DNA of 64,000 nt from Streptomyces cacaoi (GTDB lineage Bacteria; Actinomycetota; Actinomycetes; Streptomycetales; Streptomycetaceae): contig NZ_BJMM01000004.1 in NCBI RefSeq assembly GCF_006539165.1, forward strand, positions 186,001 through 250,000, read 5' to 3'. Shown here piece after piece: positions 17,135 to 26,158 of this stretch (the first letter of the stretch is position 1; every line of letters starts with the position of its first letter). The notes under the pieces are model-generated. The model did no database searches. It saw only the letters and a list, made by a program, of their open reading frames with translations, and was not told where the DNA came from. The position numbers were made by a program, and so were the translations under genes.

Positions 17135-17782
17135 ATGAGCACCATTGACATCCTTTCGCCGGCAGGCGACAAGGCCGGGACCGTCGAGCTCCCCGAGGAG
17201 ATCTTCGACGCGCAGGTCAGCGTTCCGCTGATCCACCAGGTCGTCGTCGCGCAGCTGGCCGCGGCCCGCCAGGGCACGCACAAGACGAAGACCCGCGGCG
17301 AGGTCCGTGGCGGCGGCAAGAAGCCGTACCGCCAGAAGGGCACCGGCCGCGCCCGCCAGGGTTCGACCCGCGCTCCGCAGTTCGCCGGCGGTGGCGTCGT
17401 GCACGGTCCCGTGCCGCGTGACTACGCGCAGCGCACGCCGAAGAAGATGAAGGCCGCCGCCCTGCGCGGTGCGCTCTCGGACCGCGCCCGCTACGGCCGC
17501 GTCCACGTCGTCTCCGGGGTGGTCGAGGGCGACGCGCCGTCGACGAAGTCCGCGCGGACGCTGTTCGCCAAGATCAGCGAGCGCAAGAACGTGCTGCTGG
17601 TCGTCGACCGGGCCGACGAGGCCACCTGGCTCTCCGCCCGCAACCTGCCCCAGGTGCACATCCTGGAGCCGGGCCAGCTCAACACGTACGACGTGCTCGT
17701 TTCGGACGACGTGGTCTTCACGAAGGCCGCCTTCGAGTCCTTCGTCGCAGCGCGTACGAAGACCGAGGGGAGTGACGCCTGA
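17135..17782 (+). CDS. rplD: 50S ribosomal protein L4
   Basis: L4 lines the peptide exit tunnel with its extended loop; in some bacteria it also represses the S10 operon. I chose the ATG at 17135, 7 bases after the rplC stop with GAGGGAA before it, giving 215 residues. The frame is open upstream inside rplC, but that would add unrelated residues. The tunnel loop [19 protein letters not shown] is intact, with the macrolide-relevant [11 protein letters not shown] wild type. The stop overlaps the rplW start by one base. Confidence 0.97.
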   Translation: MSTIDILSPAGDKAGTVELPEEIFDAQVSVPLIHQVVVAQLAAARQGTHKTKTRGEVRGGGKKPYRQKGTGRARQGSTRAPQFAGGGVVHGPVPRDYAQRTPKKMKAAALRGALSDRARYGRVHVVSGVVEGDAPSTKSARTLFAKISERKNVLLVVDRADEATWLSARNLPQVHILEPGQLNTYDVLVSDDVVFTKAAFESFVAARTKTEGSDA

Positions 17783-18204
17783 TGGCCACCCGCCACCCGA
17801 GCATCGCGCCGAAGGCCGCCAAGGCCGCGAAGGCCGCCCGCGTCGCCAAGGCCGCTCGTCGTGCGGCCGAGGGCCCGGGCCCGCTCGCTCCGGCCGACCC
17901 GAGCAAGATCTTCACCGACCCGCGCGACCTGCTGATCAAGCCGGTCGTCTCGGAGAAGAGCTACGGGCTGCTGGACGAGAACAAGTACACGTTCATCGTC
18001 GACCCCCGGGCCAACAAGACCCAGATCAAGCAGGCCGTCGAAGAGGTCTTCTCGGTCAAGGTCACCGGGGTCAACACGATCAACCGCCCGGGTAAGCGCA
18101 AGCGCACCCGCACCGGTTACGGCAAGCGCGCCGACACCAAGCGCGCCATCGTGACCCTCGCCGAGGGCGACCGTATCGACATCTTCGGCGGTCCGGCCTC
18201 CTGA
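17782..18204 (+). CDS. rplW: 50S ribosomal protein L23
   Basis: L23 sits at the tunnel exit and docks trigger factor, SRP and SecYEG. The product is 140 residues. The first 40 or so are an Ala/Lys/Arg-rich extension ([19 protein letters not shown]), which I know from other streptomycete L23 proteins; the conserved fold starts at [19 protein letters not shown]. The ATG shares its A with the rplD stop codon, which indicates translational coupling. Confidence 0.96.
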   Translation: MATRHPSIAPKAAKAAKAARVAKAARRAAEGPGPLAPADPSKIFTDPRDLLIKPVVSEKSYGLLDENKYTFIVDPRANKTQIKQAVEEVFSVKVTGVNTINRPGKRKRTRTGYGKRADTKRAIVTLAEGDRIDIFGGPAS

Positions 18205-18246
18205 ATCGGGAGGTCCGACCGTCCGGAATCGGACGAGGACTGAGAA

Positions 18247-19083
18247 ATGGGTATCCGCAAGTACAAGCCGACGACTCCGGGCCGTCGTGGCGCCAGTGTC
18301 GCCGACTTCGTCGAGATCACGCGGTCCACGCCGGAGAAGTCGCTGGTCCGCCCGCTGCACAGCAAGGGCGGCCGTAACAACGCCGGTCGTGTGACCGTTC
18401 GCCACCAGGGCGGTGGCCACAAGCGCGCCTACCGCGTGATCGACTTCCGTCGGCACGACAAGGACGGCGTGCCCGCGAAGGTCGCGCACATCGAGTACGA
18501 CCCGAACCGCACCGCGCGTATCGCGCTGCTGCACTACGCCGACGGCGAGAAGCGCTACATCCTCGCGCCGCGCGGCGTGCGGCAGGGCGACCGGGTGGAG
18601 AACGGCCAGGGCGCCGACATCAAGCCGGGCAACAACCTGCCGCTGCGCTACATCCCGGTCGGTACGACGATCCACGCGATCGAGCTCCAGCCGGGCGGCG
18701 GCGCCAAGTTCGCGCGCTCCGCCGGTGCTTCGGTGCAGCTGCTGGCGAAGGAGGGCCGCATGGCCCACCTGCGTATGCCGTCCGGTGAGATCCGGCTGGT
18801 CGACGTCCGCTGCCGCGCCACCGTCGGCGAGGTCGGCAACGCCGAGCAGTCGAACATCAACTGGGGCAAGGCCGGCCGGATGCGCTGGAAGGGCGTCCGC
18901 CCGACCGTGCGCGGTGTGGTCATGAACCCGATCGACCACCCGCACGGTGGTGGTGAGGGCCGGACCTCGGGTGGCCGCCACCCGGTGTCGCCGTGGGGCC
19001 AGAAGGAAGGCCGTACGCGCGCGCCGAAGAAGGCCAGCAACAAGTACATCGTCCGCCGCCGCAAGACGAACAAGAAGCGCTAG
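18247..19083 (+). CDS. rplB: 50S ribosomal protein L2
   Basis: L2 binds the core of 23S rRNA and is needed for peptidyl-transferase activity and subunit joining. The protein is 278 residues with the conserved [20 protein letters not shown] block ([20 protein letters not shown]) and the C-terminal [20 protein letters not shown], whose His is close to the catalytic centre. It lies 42 bases after rplW in the S10 operon. Confidence 0.98.
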   Translation: MGIRKYKPTTPGRRGASVADFVEITRSTPEKSLVRPLHSKGGRNNAGRVTVRHQGGGHKRAYRVIDFRRHDKDGVPAKVAHIEYDPNRTARIALLHYADGEKRYILAPRGVRQGDRVENGQGADIKPGNNLPLRYIPVGTTIHAIELQPGGGAKFARSAGASVQLLAKEGRMAHLRMPSGEIRLVDVRCRATVGEVGNAEQSNINWGKAGRMRWKGVRPTVRGVVMNPIDHPHGGGEGRTSGGRHPVSPWGQKEGRTRAPKKASNKYIVRRRKTNKKR

Positions 19084-19097
19084 GAGGCGGGTTTTAG

Positions 19098-19379
19098 ATG
19101 CCGCGCAGTCTCAAGAAGGGGCCCTTCGTCGACGACCACCTCGCCAAGAAGGTGGACAGCCAGAACGACGCGGGCACCAAGAACGTCATCAAGACCTGGT
19201 CCCGCCGCTCCATGATCGTCCCGGCGATGCTGGGCCACACGATCGCGGTGCACGACGGCCGCAAGCACGTCCCGGTGTTCGTCACCGAGTCGATGGTCGG
19301 CCACAAGCTCGGCGAGTTCGCGCCGACCCGCACCTTCCGCGGCCACGTGAAGGACGACCGCAAGTCGCGTCGTCGCTGA
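19098..19379 (+). CDS. rpsS: 30S ribosomal protein S19
   Basis: S19 forms the 30S head with S13 and contacts the A-site region. It has 93 residues and the normal pattern [35 protein letters not shown] and [18 protein letters not shown] overlaps the end of rplB just upstream. It is followed by rplV. Confidence 0.98.
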   Translation: MPRSLKKGPFVDDHLAKKVDSQNDAGTKNVIKTWSRRSMIVPAMLGHTIAVHDGRKHVPVFVTESMVGHKLGEFAPTRTFRGHVKDDRKSRRR

Positions 19380-19422
19380 TCAGCGGGGTGTGAAGACTAT
19401 GACTGACACCGAAGGGACAACC

Positions 19423-19770
19423 ATGGAAGCCAGGGCCTCCGCGCGCTATGTGCGCGTCACGCCCATGAAGGCCCGCCGGGTGGTGGACCTTGTCCGTGGC
19501 ATGGATGCCACGGAGGCTCAGGCGGTCCTGCGCTTCGCCCCGCAGGCCGCCAGCGTGCCGGTCGGCAAGGTGCTGGACAGCGCCATCGCCAACGCCGCGC
19601 ACAACTACGACCACACGGATGTCGACAGCCTCTTCATCTCCGAGGCGTACGTCGACGAGGGCCCGACCCTGAAGCGGTTCCGGCCGCGTGCCCAGGGCCG
19701 TGCCTACCGGATCCGTAAGCGGACGAGCCACATCACCGTGGTCGTGAGCAGCAAGGAAGGAACCCGGTAA
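19423..19770 (+). CDS. rplV: 50S ribosomal protein L22
   Basis: L22 has a globular part on the ribosome surface and a beta-hairpin that lines the exit tunnel. I chose the ATG at 19423, preceded by GAAGGGA, giving 115 residues beginning [19 protein letters not shown]; ATGs at 19399 and earlier would add a short unconserved leader. The hairpin [19 protein letters not shown] is wild type in the macrolide-relevant part. The stop overlaps the start of rpsC by one base. Confidence 0.95.
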   Translation: MEARASARYVRVTPMKARRVVDLVRGMDATEAQAVLRFAPQAASVPVGKVLDSAIANAAHNYDHTDVDSLFISEAYVDEGPTLKRFRPRAQGRAYRIRKRTSHITVVVSSKEGTR

Positions 19771-20591
19771 TGGGCCAGAAGGTAAACCCGCACGGGTTCC
19801 GGCTCGGCGTGACCACCGACTTCAAGTCCCGCTGGTACGCCGACAAGCTGTACAAGGACTACGTCAAGGAAGACGTCGCGATCCGCCGCATGCTCACCCA
19901 GGGCATGGAGCGGGCCGGTATCTCCAAGGTGGAGATCGAGCGCACGCGTGACCGCGTCCGCGTCGACGTCCACACCGCGCGTCCGGGCATCGTCATCGGC
20001 CGCCGTGGCGCCGAGGCCGACCGCCTGCGCGGCAACCTGGAGAAGCTCACCGGCAAGCAGATCCAGTTCAACATCCTCGAGGTGAAGAACCCCGAGACGG
20101 ACGCGCAGCTCGTGGCCCAGGCGGTCGCCGAGCAGCTGTCCTCCCGGGTCTCCTTCCGCCGCGCCATGCGCAAGAGCATGCAGACGGCGATGAAGGCCGG
20201 TGCCAAGGGCATCAAGATCCAGTGCGGTGGCCGTCTCGGTGGTGCCGAGATGTCCCGCTCGGAGTTCTACCGCGAGGGCCGTGTTCCGCTGCACACGCTG
20301 CGGGCCAACGTCGACTACGGCTTCTTCGAGGCCCGGACGACCTTCGGCCGCATCGGTGTGAAGGTCTGGATCTACAAGGGCGACGTCAAGAACATCGCTG
20401 AGGTTCGCGCCGAGAACGCAGCCGCCCGCGCCGGCAACCGCCCGTCGCGCGGTGGCAACGACCGCCCCCGCCGTGGTGGTGGCGAGCGTCGCGGCCGTAA
20501 GCCGCAGCAGCAGAGCGCCGCTGCCGAGGCCCCCAAGGCCGAGGCCGCCGCCGCTGCCGCTCCGGCTGAGAGCACCGGAACGGAGGCCTGA
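19770..20591 (+). CDS. rpsC: 30S ribosomal protein S3
   Basis: S3 forms the mRNA entry pore and contributes to helicase activity. The protein is 273 residues: an N-terminal KH domain with the [11 protein letters not shown] type loop, then the C-terminal domain with [20 protein letters not shown]. Beyond about residue 220 it has a long basic and Ala-rich tail ([20 protein letters not shown], then Ala/Glu/Pro), an actinomycete feature that is probably disordered. It shares a base with the rplV stop. Confidence 0.97.
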   Translation: MGQKVNPHGFRLGVTTDFKSRWYADKLYKDYVKEDVAIRRMLTQGMERAGISKVEIERTRDRVRVDVHTARPGIVIGRRGAEADRLRGNLEKLTGKQIQFNILEVKNPETDAQLVAQAVAEQLSSRVSFRRAMRKSMQTAMKAGAKGIKIQCGGRLGGAEMSRSEFYREGRVPLHTLRANVDYGFFEARTTFGRIGVKVWIYKGDVKNIAEVRAENAAARAGNRPSRGGNDRPRRGGGERRGRKPQQQSAAAEAPKAEAAAAAAPAESTGTEA

Positions 20592-20596
20592 CCGAC

Positions 20597-21016
20597 ATGC
20601 TGATCCCTCGCAGGGTCAAGCACCGCAAGCAGCACCACCCCAAGCGCAAGGGCATGGCGAAGGGTGGCACCGAGGTCGCCTTCGGTGAGTTCGGCATCCA
20701 GGCCGTGACCGGCGCTTACGTGACGAACCGTCAGATCGAGGCGGCTCGTATCTCGATGACCCGCCACATCAAGCGCGGCGGCAAGGTGTGGATCAACATC
20801 TACCCGGACCGCCCGCTGACCAAGAAGCCCGCCGAGACCCGCATGGGTTCCGGTAAGGGTTCGCCGGAGTGGTGGATCGCGAACGTCAAGCCTGGGCGCG
20901 TGATGTTCGAGCTGTCCTACCCGAACGAGAAGATTGCTCGTGAGGCGCTCACCCGCGCTGCTCACAAGCTTCCGATGAAGTGCCGCATCGTGCGGCGCGA
21001 GGCAGGTGACGCGTGA
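20597..21016 (+). CDS. rplP: 50S ribosomal protein L16
   Basis: L16 organises the A-tRNA site of the 50S subunit and is the target of several orthosomycin resistance changes. The product is 139 residues with the typical [19 protein letters not shown] start and [19 protein letters not shown] motif. The arginine of the conserved RMGSGKG loop, hydroxylated in some bacteria, is present. It overlaps rpmC by one base. Confidence 0.97.
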   Translation: MLIPRRVKHRKQHHPKRKGMAKGGTEVAFGEFGIQAVTGAYVTNRQIEAARISMTRHIKRGGKVWINIYPDRPLTKKPAETRMGSGKGSPEWWIANVKPGRVMFELSYPNEKIAREALTRAAHKLPMKCRIVRREAGDA

Positions 21017-21240
21017 TGGCGGCCGGAACCAAGGCGTCCGAGCTGCGCGAGCTGGGCAACGAGGAGCTCGTCGGCAAGCTCCGCGAGGCCAAGGAAGAGC
21101 TGTTCAACCTCCGCTTCCAGGCGGCGACCGGGCAGCTCGAGAACCACGGCCGGCTGAAGGCCGTCCGCAAGGACATCGCCCGGATCTACACCCTGATGCG
21201 TGAGCGCGAGCTGGGCATCGAGACGGTGGAGAGCGCCTGA
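21016..21240 (+). CDS. rpmC: 50S ribosomal protein L29
   Basis: L29 is a small coiled-coil protein next to L23 at the exit tunnel. I chose the ATG at 21016, which shares its A with the rplP stop and gives 74 residues ([13 protein letters not shown]...); a GTG at 21013 would add one residue. [20 protein letters not shown] is the diagnostic block. It overlaps rpsQ by one base. Confidence 0.95.
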   Translation: MAAGTKASELRELGNEELVGKLREAKEELFNLRFQAATGQLENHGRLKAVRKDIARIYTLMRERELGIETVESA

Positions 21241-21524
21241 TGAGCGAGACGAATGTGACAGAGAACAAGCAGGAGCGCGGCTTCCGGAAGACCCGTGAGG
21301 GTCTGGTCGTCAGCGACAAGATGGACAAGACCGTCGTCGTCGCCGTCGAGGACCGTGTCAAGCACGCGCTGTACGGCAAGGTCATCCGCCGTACCAACAA
21401 GCTCAAGGCGCACGACGAGCAGAACGCTGCCGGTGTCGGCGACCGCGTTCTCCTGATGGAGACCCGGCCGCTGTCCGCCACCAAGCGCTGGCGCATCGTC
21501 GAGATCCTCGAAAAGGCCAAGTAG
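21240..21524 (+). CDS. rpsQ: 30S ribosomal protein S17
   Basis: S17 is an OB-fold primary 16S rRNA binder. The 94-residue protein shows [19 protein letters not shown] and the closing [19 protein letters not shown]. Its ATG shares the A of the rpmC stop. It is the last gene of the S10 operon; several hairpins follow. Confidence 0.97.
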   Translation: MSETNVTENKQERGFRKTREGLVVSDKMDKTVVVAVEDRVKHALYGKVIRRTNKLKAHDEQNAAGVGDRVLLMETRPLSATKRWRIVEILEKAK

Positions 21525-21525
21525 G

Positions 21526-21630
21526 CAATCCCCGCAAGGGGATTGGCAAGTCAATGCTGCCCGGGGGGTTTCCCCCGGGTTCGTTCCGCCAGGCTCGCCG
21601 GGGTGCCTCCGCTCATGAGCGGGGCCACCC
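21526..21630 (+). promoter_or_regulatory. three hairpins between rpsQ and rplN
   Basis: The 139-base spacer contains CAATCCCC/GGGGATTG (21526-21533 with 21538-21545), CCCGGGGG/CCCCCGGG (21560-21567 with 21572-21579), and a third GGGGTG...CACCC stem with an inner CCGCTC/GAGCGG near 21600-21630. None has a long T run. This is the junction of the S10 and spc operons, so attenuation or mRNA processing is likely; a binding protein is not known from the sequence. Confidence 0.5.
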
Positions 21631-21663
21631 CGGCGGGAACCGGCAGACATACAGGAGATAGAC

Positions 21664-22032
21664 GTGATCCAGCAGGAGTCTCGGCTTCGCGTCGCCGACA
21701 ACACGGGTGCGAAGGAGATCCTCACCATCCGTGTGCTCGGTGGCTCGGGTCGACGCTACGCGGGCATCGGTGACGTCGTCGTCGCTACCGTCAAGGACGC
21801 GATCCCCGGCGGGAACGTGAAGAAGGGCGACATCGTCAAGGCCGTCATCGTGCGCACCGTCAAGGAGCGCCGCCGGCCCGACGGCTCGTACATCCGCTTC
21901 GACGAGAACGCGGCCGTCATCCTCAAGAACGATGGCGACCCCCGCGGCACCCGCATCTTCGGCCCGGTGGGTCGTGAGCTGCGCGAGAAGAAGTTCATGA
22001 AGATCATCTCGCTCGCGCCGGAGGTGCTGTGA
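21664..22032 (+). CDS. rplN: 50S ribosomal protein L14
   Basis: L14 lies at the subunit interface and forms bridge B8 with 16S rRNA. The product is 122 residues from a GTG, with AGGAGAT upstream, and shows [19 protein letters not shown] and [18 protein letters not shown]. It opens the spc operon. rplX follows 2 bases downstream. Confidence 0.97.
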   Translation: MIQQESRLRVADNTGAKEILTIRVLGGSGRRYAGIGDVVVATVKDAIPGGNVKKGDIVKAVIVRTVKERRRPDGSYIRFDENAAVILKNDGDPRGTRIFGPVGRELREKKFMKIISLAPEVL

Positions 22033-22034
22033 CC

Positions 22035-22358
22035 ATGAAGATCAAGAAGGGCGACCTGGTCCAGGTCATCACCGGCAAGGACAGGGGCAAGCAGGGCAAG
22101 GTCATCAAGGCCATGCCCCGCGAGGACCGTGTCCTGGTCGAGGGTGTCAACCGGGTCAAGAAGCACACGAAGGCCGGCCAGACCGCGCGCGGTTCGCGGA
22201 CCGGCGGCATCGTGACGACCGAGGCCCCCGTCCACGTGAGCAACGTTCAGCTCGTCGTGGAGAAGGACGGCAAGAAGGTCGTCACCCGCGTCGGCTACCG
22301 CTTCGACGACGAAGGCAACAAGATCCGCGTTGCCAAGCGGACCGGTGAGGACATCTGA
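22035..22358 (+). CDS. rplX: 50S ribosomal protein L24
   Basis: L24 is an assembly initiator with a KOW motif. I chose the ATG at 22035, 2 bases after the rplN stop, giving 107 residues starting [20 protein letters not shown]; a GTG two codons earlier overlaps rpl[20 protein letters not shown] is the conserved end. The stop overlaps rplE. Confidence 0.95.
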   Translation: MKIKKGDLVQVITGKDRGKQGKVIKAMPREDRVLVEGVNRVKKHTKAGQTARGSRTGGIVTTEAPVHVSNVQLVVEKDGKKVVTRVGYRFDDEGNKIRVAKRTGEDI

Positions 22359-22918
22359 TGACTGCCACCACCGAGGCCCCGCGCCTCAAGCAGCGCTACC
22401 GCGCCGAGATCCAGGGCAAGCTGCAGGACGAGTTCTCCTACGAGAACGTCATGCAGATCCCGGGTCTGACCAAGATCGTGGTCAACATGGGTGTGGGCGA
22501 CGCCGCCCGCGACTCCAAGCTGATCGAGGGTGCCGTCAAGGACCTCACCACGATCACCGGCCAGAAGCCGGCCGTGACCAAGGCCCGTAAGTCCATCGCC
22601 CAGTTCAAGCTGCGCGAGGGTCAGCCGATCGGTGCCCACGTGACCCTGCGTGGCGACCGGATGTGGGAGTTCCTGGACCGCCTGCTGTCGCTCGCGCTGC
22701 CGCGCATCCGCGACTTCCGCGGGCTGTCGTCGAAGCAGTTCGACGGCCGGGGCAACTACACGTTCGGTCTCACGGAGCAGGTGATGTTCCACGAGATCGA
22801 CCAGGACAAGATCGACCGGGTCCGGGGCATGGACATCACCGTGGTCACCACGGCGAGCACCGACGACGAGGGTCGTGCACTGCTTCGTCACCTCGGCTTC
22901 CCGTTCAAGGAGAACTGA
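22358..22918 (+). CDS. rplE: 50S ribosomal protein L5
   Basis: L5 binds 5S rRNA and contacts P-site tRNA. The 186-residue protein has [35 protein letters not shown] and the [20 protein letters not shown] segment. Its ATG shares the A of the rplX stop, and rpsN starts 2 bases after it. Confidence 0.97.
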   Translation: MTATTEAPRLKQRYRAEIQGKLQDEFSYENVMQIPGLTKIVVNMGVGDAARDSKLIEGAVKDLTTITGQKPAVTKARKSIAQFKLREGQPIGAHVTLRGDRMWEFLDRLLSLALPRIRDFRGLSSKQFDGRGNYTFGLTEQVMFHEIDQDKIDRVRGMDITVVTTASTDDEGRALLRHLGFPFKEN

Positions 22919-22920
22919 TC

Positions 22921-23106
22921 ATGGCGAAGAAGGCTCTGATCTCGAAGGCCAGCCGTAAGCCGAAGTTCGCCGTGCGTGCCTACACGCGCTGCCAGCGCTG
23001 CGGCCGTCCGCACTCCGTCTACCGCAAGTTCGGCCTGTGCCGCGTGTGCCTCCGCGAGATGGCGCACCGCGGCGAGCTGCCGGGCGTCACCAAGAGCTCC
23101 TGGTGA
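22921..23106 (+). CDS. rpsN: 30S ribosomal protein S14, zinc-binding type
   Basis: This is the short 61-residue S14 of the zinc-ribbon (C+) class. [20 protein letters not shown] gives the four-cysteine site. In streptomycetes a longer zinc-free S14 paralogue under Zur control usually exists elsewhere; none is in this window. The gene lies between rplE and rpsH in the spc operon. Confidence 0.96.
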   Translation: MAKKALISKASRKPKFAVRAYTRCQRCGRPHSVYRKFGLCRVCLREMAHRGELPGVTKSSW

Positions 23107-23111
23107 TCCCT

Positions 23112-23142
23112 CCCGTCGCCCGGGCGTGCACCGGGCGACGGG
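23112..23142 (+). promoter_or_regulatory. strong hairpin between rpsN and rpsH
   Basis: A perfect 12-bp stem (23112-23123 with 23131-23142) with a 7-base loop, without a T run, is the main feature of the 199-base rpsN-rpsH spacer. In several bacteria S8 represses the spc operon by binding its mRNA, so a regulatory or processing role is plausible. Confidence 0.5.
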
Positions 23143-23305
23143 GGTGACCCAGGGCTCTCGGTAAGCTGAACAGTCGCTTACTACGCCGAAGGTCCCCCGC
23201 GACGCACCCGTCCCGTCGCCGGCTCCGTCTCCACGGAAGCCGACGGACGGGGAGAGGGACGACGCAGACAGGGAAACCCCGGCGAGAGAGGCCGAAGGCC
23301 ATCAC

Positions 23306-23704
23306 ATGACCATGACCGATCCGATCGCAGACATGCTCACGCGTCTGCGGAACGCGAACTCGGCGTACCACGACACCGTCGAGATGCCGCACAGCAAGAT
23401 CAAGTCGCACATCGCGGAGATCCTCCAGCAGGAGGGCTTCATCACCGGCTGGAAGACCGAGGACGCCCGCGTGGGCAAGAACCTCGTCCTCGAGCTGAAG
23501 TTCGGCCCGAACCGCGAGCGTTCGATCGCCGGCATCAAGCGGATCTCGAAGCCGGGTCTGCGGGTCTACGCAAAGTCCACCAACCTGCCGAAGGTGCTCG
23601 GCGGCCTGGGCGTGGCGATCATCTCCACGTCGCACGGTCTCCTCACCGACAAGCAGGCCAGCAAGAAGGGTGTGGGCGGGGAAGTCCTCGCCTACGTCTG
23701 GTAA
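23306..23704 (+). CDS. rpsH: 30S ribosomal protein S8
   Basis: S8 is a key 16S central-domain binder. The 132-residue protein begins [18 protein letters not shown] and ends with [15 protein letters not shown] and GEVLAYVW, all typical. It restarts the spc operon after a hairpin-containing gap; rplF follows 23 bases downstream. Confidence 0.97.
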   Translation: MTMTDPIADMLTRLRNANSAYHDTVEMPHSKIKSHIAEILQQEGFITGWKTEDARVGKNLVLELKFGPNRERSIAGIKRISKPGLRVYAKSTNLPKVLGGLGVAIISTSHGLLTDKQASKKGVGGEVLAYVW

Positions 23705-23727
23705 CGGAAGGGAACGGAGGTAAAGCA

Positions 23728-24267
23728 ATGTCGCGTATCGGCAAGCTCCCCATCCAGGTTCCCGCCGGTGTGGACGTCACCATCGATGGCCAGACGGTCG
23801 CGGTGAAGGGCCCCAAGGGTTCCCTCGCGCACACCGTTGCCGAGCCCATCGAGATCGCGAGGAACGAGGACGGCGCCATCGTCGTCACCCGTCCCAACGA
23901 TGAGAGCCGGAACAGGGCCCTGCACGGTCTGTCCCGCACGCTGGTGGCGAACATGATCACTGGCGTGACCGACGGGTTCAGCAAGGACCTGGAGATCAGC
24001 GGCGTGGGTTACCGCGTCCAGGCCAAGGGCACCGATCTGGAGTTCTCCCTGGGCTACAGCCACCCGGTCCTCGTCAAGGCCCCCGAAGGGATCTCCTTCA
24101 AGGTCGAGTCCCCGACCAAGTTCACTGTCGAGGGCATCGACAAGCAGCAGGTCGGCGAGGTCGCCGCGAACATCCGCAAGCTGCGCAGGCCCGACCCCTA
24201 CAAGGCCAAGGGCGTGAAGTACGCCGGCGAGGTCATCCGCCGCAAGGTCGGAAAGGCTGGTAAGTAA
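23728..24267 (+). CDS. rplF: 50S ribosomal protein L6
   Basis: L6 lies near the factor-binding site and the sarcin-ricin loop. The 179-residue product shows the duplicated fold, with [16 protein letters not shown] at the start and [19 protein letters not shown] at the end. GGAACGGAGG precedes the ATG. rplR starts 3 bases after its stop. Confidence 0.97.
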   Translation: MSRIGKLPIQVPAGVDVTIDGQTVAVKGPKGSLAHTVAEPIEIARNEDGAIVVTRPNDESRNRALHGLSRTLVANMITGVTDGFSKDLEISGVGYRVQAKGTDLEFSLGYSHPVLVKAPEGISFKVESPTKFTVEGIDKQQVGEVAANIRKLRRPDPYKAKGVKYAGEVIRRKVGKAGK

Positions 24268-24270
24268 GCC

Positions 24271-24654
24271 ATGGCATACGGCGTGAAGATCGCCAAGGGC
24301 GACGCCTACAAGCGTGCCGCCACCAAGCGCCGTCACATCCGGATCCGCAAGAAGGTTTCGGGTACGCCCGAGCGTCCCCGCCTCGTGGTGACGCGCAGCA
24401 ACCGCGGCATCACCGCCCAGGTCATCGACGACATCGCGGGCCACACGCTGGCCTCGGCGTCGCACCTGGACGGCTCGATCCGCGGCTCCGAGGGCGGCAA
24501 GGGCGAGCAGGCCAAGCAGGTCGGCGCGCTCGTCGCGGAGCGCGCGAAGGCAGCGGGCATCGAGGCCGTCGTCTTCGACCGCGGTGGCAACAAGTACGCA
24601 GGGCGGATTGCCGCTCTGGCCGACGCCGCCCGTGAGGCCGGGCTCAAGTTCTGA
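24271..24654 (+). CDS. rplR: 50S ribosomal protein L18
   Basis: L18 binds 5S rRNA together with L5. The protein is 127 residues: a basic N-terminal arm, then [20 protein letters not shown] and [20 protein letters not shown], both family hallmarks. It is followed by a 71-base gap with a hairpin before rpsE. Confidence 0.96.
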   Translation: MAYGVKIAKGDAYKRAATKRRHIRIRKKVSGTPERPRLVVTRSNRGITAQVIDDIAGHTLASASHLDGSIRGSEGGKGEQAKQVGALVAERAKAAGIEAVVFDRGGNKYAGRIAALADAAREAGLKF

Positions 24655-24668
24655 GTTCGCCCGTCGCG

Positions 24669-24690
24669 GCAGCGACCGAAACGTCGCTGC
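24669..24690 (+). promoter_or_regulatory. hairpin between rplR and rpsE
   Basis: GCAGCGAC (24669-24676) pairs perfectly with GTCGCTGC (24683-24690) around CGAAAC. It lies 36 bases before the rpsE start. Function is not evident from the sequence. Confidence 0.35.
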
Positions 24691-24725
24691 GTAGCTAGCG
24701 GACGTAAACGAGAGAGGTAATTCCA

Positions 24726-25328
24726 ATGGCTGGACCCCAGCGCCGCGGTGGCGGCGCCGGTGGCGGCGAGCGGCGGGACCGTAAGGGCCGGGACGGCGGC
24801 GCGGGCGCCGAGAAGACCGCGTACGTCGAGCGCGTCGTTGCGATCAACCGAGTCGCCAAGGTTGTGAAGGGTGGTCGTCGCTTCAGCTTCACCGCGCTGG
24901 TCGTGGTGGGCGACGGTGACGGCACCGTGGGTGTCGGGTACGGCAAGGCCAAGGAGGTGCCGGCCGCCATCGCCAAGGGCGTTGAGGAGGCCAAGAAGCA
25001 CTTCTTCAAGGTCCCGCGTATCCAGGGCACCATCCCGCACCCGATCCAGGGTGAAGAGGCCGCGGGTGTCGTGCTGCTGAAGCCGGCTTCGCCCGGTACC
25101 GGTGTCATCGCCGGTGGCCCGGTGCGTGCCGTGCTGGAGTGCGCGGGCATCCACGACGTGCTGAGCAAGTCGCTCGGCTCGGCCAACCCGATCAACATCG
25201 TGCACGCCACGGTGGCCGCTCTCCGGGGGCTTCAGCGCCCCGAGGAGATCGCCGCCCGCCGTGGCCTGCCGCTGGAGGACGTGGCTCCCGCCGCTCTGCT
25301 GCGGGCGCGTGCAGGGGTGAACGCGTAA
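24726..25328 (+). CDS. rpsE: 30S ribosomal protein S5
   Basis: S5 acts in mRNA entry and decoding accuracy and is a spectinomycin target. The product is 200 residues with a basic Gly-rich N-terminus, then [20 protein letters not shown], which includes the spectinomycin loop in wild-type form, and the [13 protein letters not shown] block. Its stop overlaps the rpmD start by one base. Confidence 0.97.
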   Translation: MAGPQRRGGGAGGGERRDRKGRDGGAGAEKTAYVERVVAINRVAKVVKGGRRFSFTALVVVGDGDGTVGVGYGKAKEVPAAIAKGVEEAKKHFFKVPRIQGTIPHPIQGEEAAGVVLLKPASPGTGVIAGGPVRAVLECAGIHDVLSKSLGSANPINIVHATVAALRGLQRPEEIAARRGLPLEDVAPAALLRARAGVNA

Positions 25329-25510
25329 TGGCACGCCTGAAGATCACGCAGAACAGGTCCGTCATCGGGACGAAGCAGAACCACCGTGACACGCTGCGGA
25401 CCCTCGGTCTCAAGCGCGTCAACGATGTGGCCGTTCGCGAGGACAGCGCCGTCGTGCGCGGTCAGGTGCACTCCGTGCGCCACCTCGTGACGGTCGAGGA
25501 GGTCGACTGA
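25328..25510 (+). CDS. rpmD: 50S ribosomal protein L30
   Basis: L30 is a small 23S rRNA binder. I chose the ATG at 25328, sharing the A of the rpsE stop, giving the normal 60-residue protein [20 protein letters not shown]; the frame is open further upstream inside rpsE but that part is not conserved. rplO follows one base after the stop. Confidence 0.96.
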   Translation: MARLKITQNRSVIGTKQNHRDTLRTLGLKRVNDVAVREDSAVVRGQVHSVRHLVTVEEVD

Positions 25511-25511
25511 C

Positions 25512-25973
25512 ATGGCTGAGCCCCAGGGCAACCCCCTGAAGGTGCACAACCTGCGTCCGGCCCCCGGAGGCAAGACCGCCAAGACCCGCGTGGGTCGCGG
25601 TGAGGCCTCCAAGGGCAAGACGGCCGGTCGCGGCACCAAGGGCACGAAGGCCCGCTACCAGGTTCCGGAGCGCTTCGAGGGTGGGCAGATGCCGCTGGTC
25701 ATGCGGCTGCCCAAGCTCAAGGGCTTCAACAACCCGGCGCACAAGCAGTTCCAGGTCGTGAACCTGGACAAGCTGGCCGCTCTCTACCCGGAGGGCGGGG
25801 AGGTCACGGTGGCCGACCTGGTCGCCAAGGGCGCCGTGCGCAAGAACGAGCTCGTCAAGGTGCTCGGCTCGGGTGACATCTCCGTGGCCCTGACGGTGAC
25901 CGTCGACAAGGTCTCCGGCTCCGCCAAGGAGAAGATCACCGCCGCCGGCGGCACCGTCACCGAACTCATCTGA
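25512..25973 (+). CDS. rplO: 50S ribosomal protein L15
   Basis: L15 is a late-assembly protein that threads into the 50S core. The 153-residue product has the basic Gly-rich N-terminal arm ([19 protein letters not shown]) and the folded part with [19 protein letters not shown]. It is the last ribosomal gene of the spc operon; a terminator-like hairpin separates it from secY. Confidence 0.97.
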   Translation: MAEPQGNPLKVHNLRPAPGGKTAKTRVGRGEASKGKTAGRGTKGTKARYQVPERFEGGQMPLVMRLPKLKGFNNPAHKQFQVVNLDKLAALYPEGGEVTVADLVAKGAVRKNELVKVLGSGDISVALTVTVDKVSGSAKEKITAAGGTVTELI

Positions 25974-25997
25974 GTTCGTTGACCGGGTGAACGACAG

Positions 25998-26028
25998 GCC
26001 GGGGATGTCCCAACGGGGCATCCCCGGC
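25998..26028 (+). terminator. terminator after rplO
   Basis: GCCGGGGATG (25998-26007) pairs perfectly with CATCCCCGGC (26019-26028), and inner bases can extend the stem. TGGTCGTTTG follows. It separates the spc operon from secY-adk. Confidence 0.7.
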
Positions 26029-26158
26029 TGGTCGTTTGCCAAGCTGTCGTTTCTCGCTCGTGCCGTCGCCGGTAAGGTGGCGTGCACTGTTGATATCTGT
26101 CGATCCTCAAGACCGTCACCTCTCGCGCCAGTAGACCGCGGGGGGCGCAGGAGGCACC

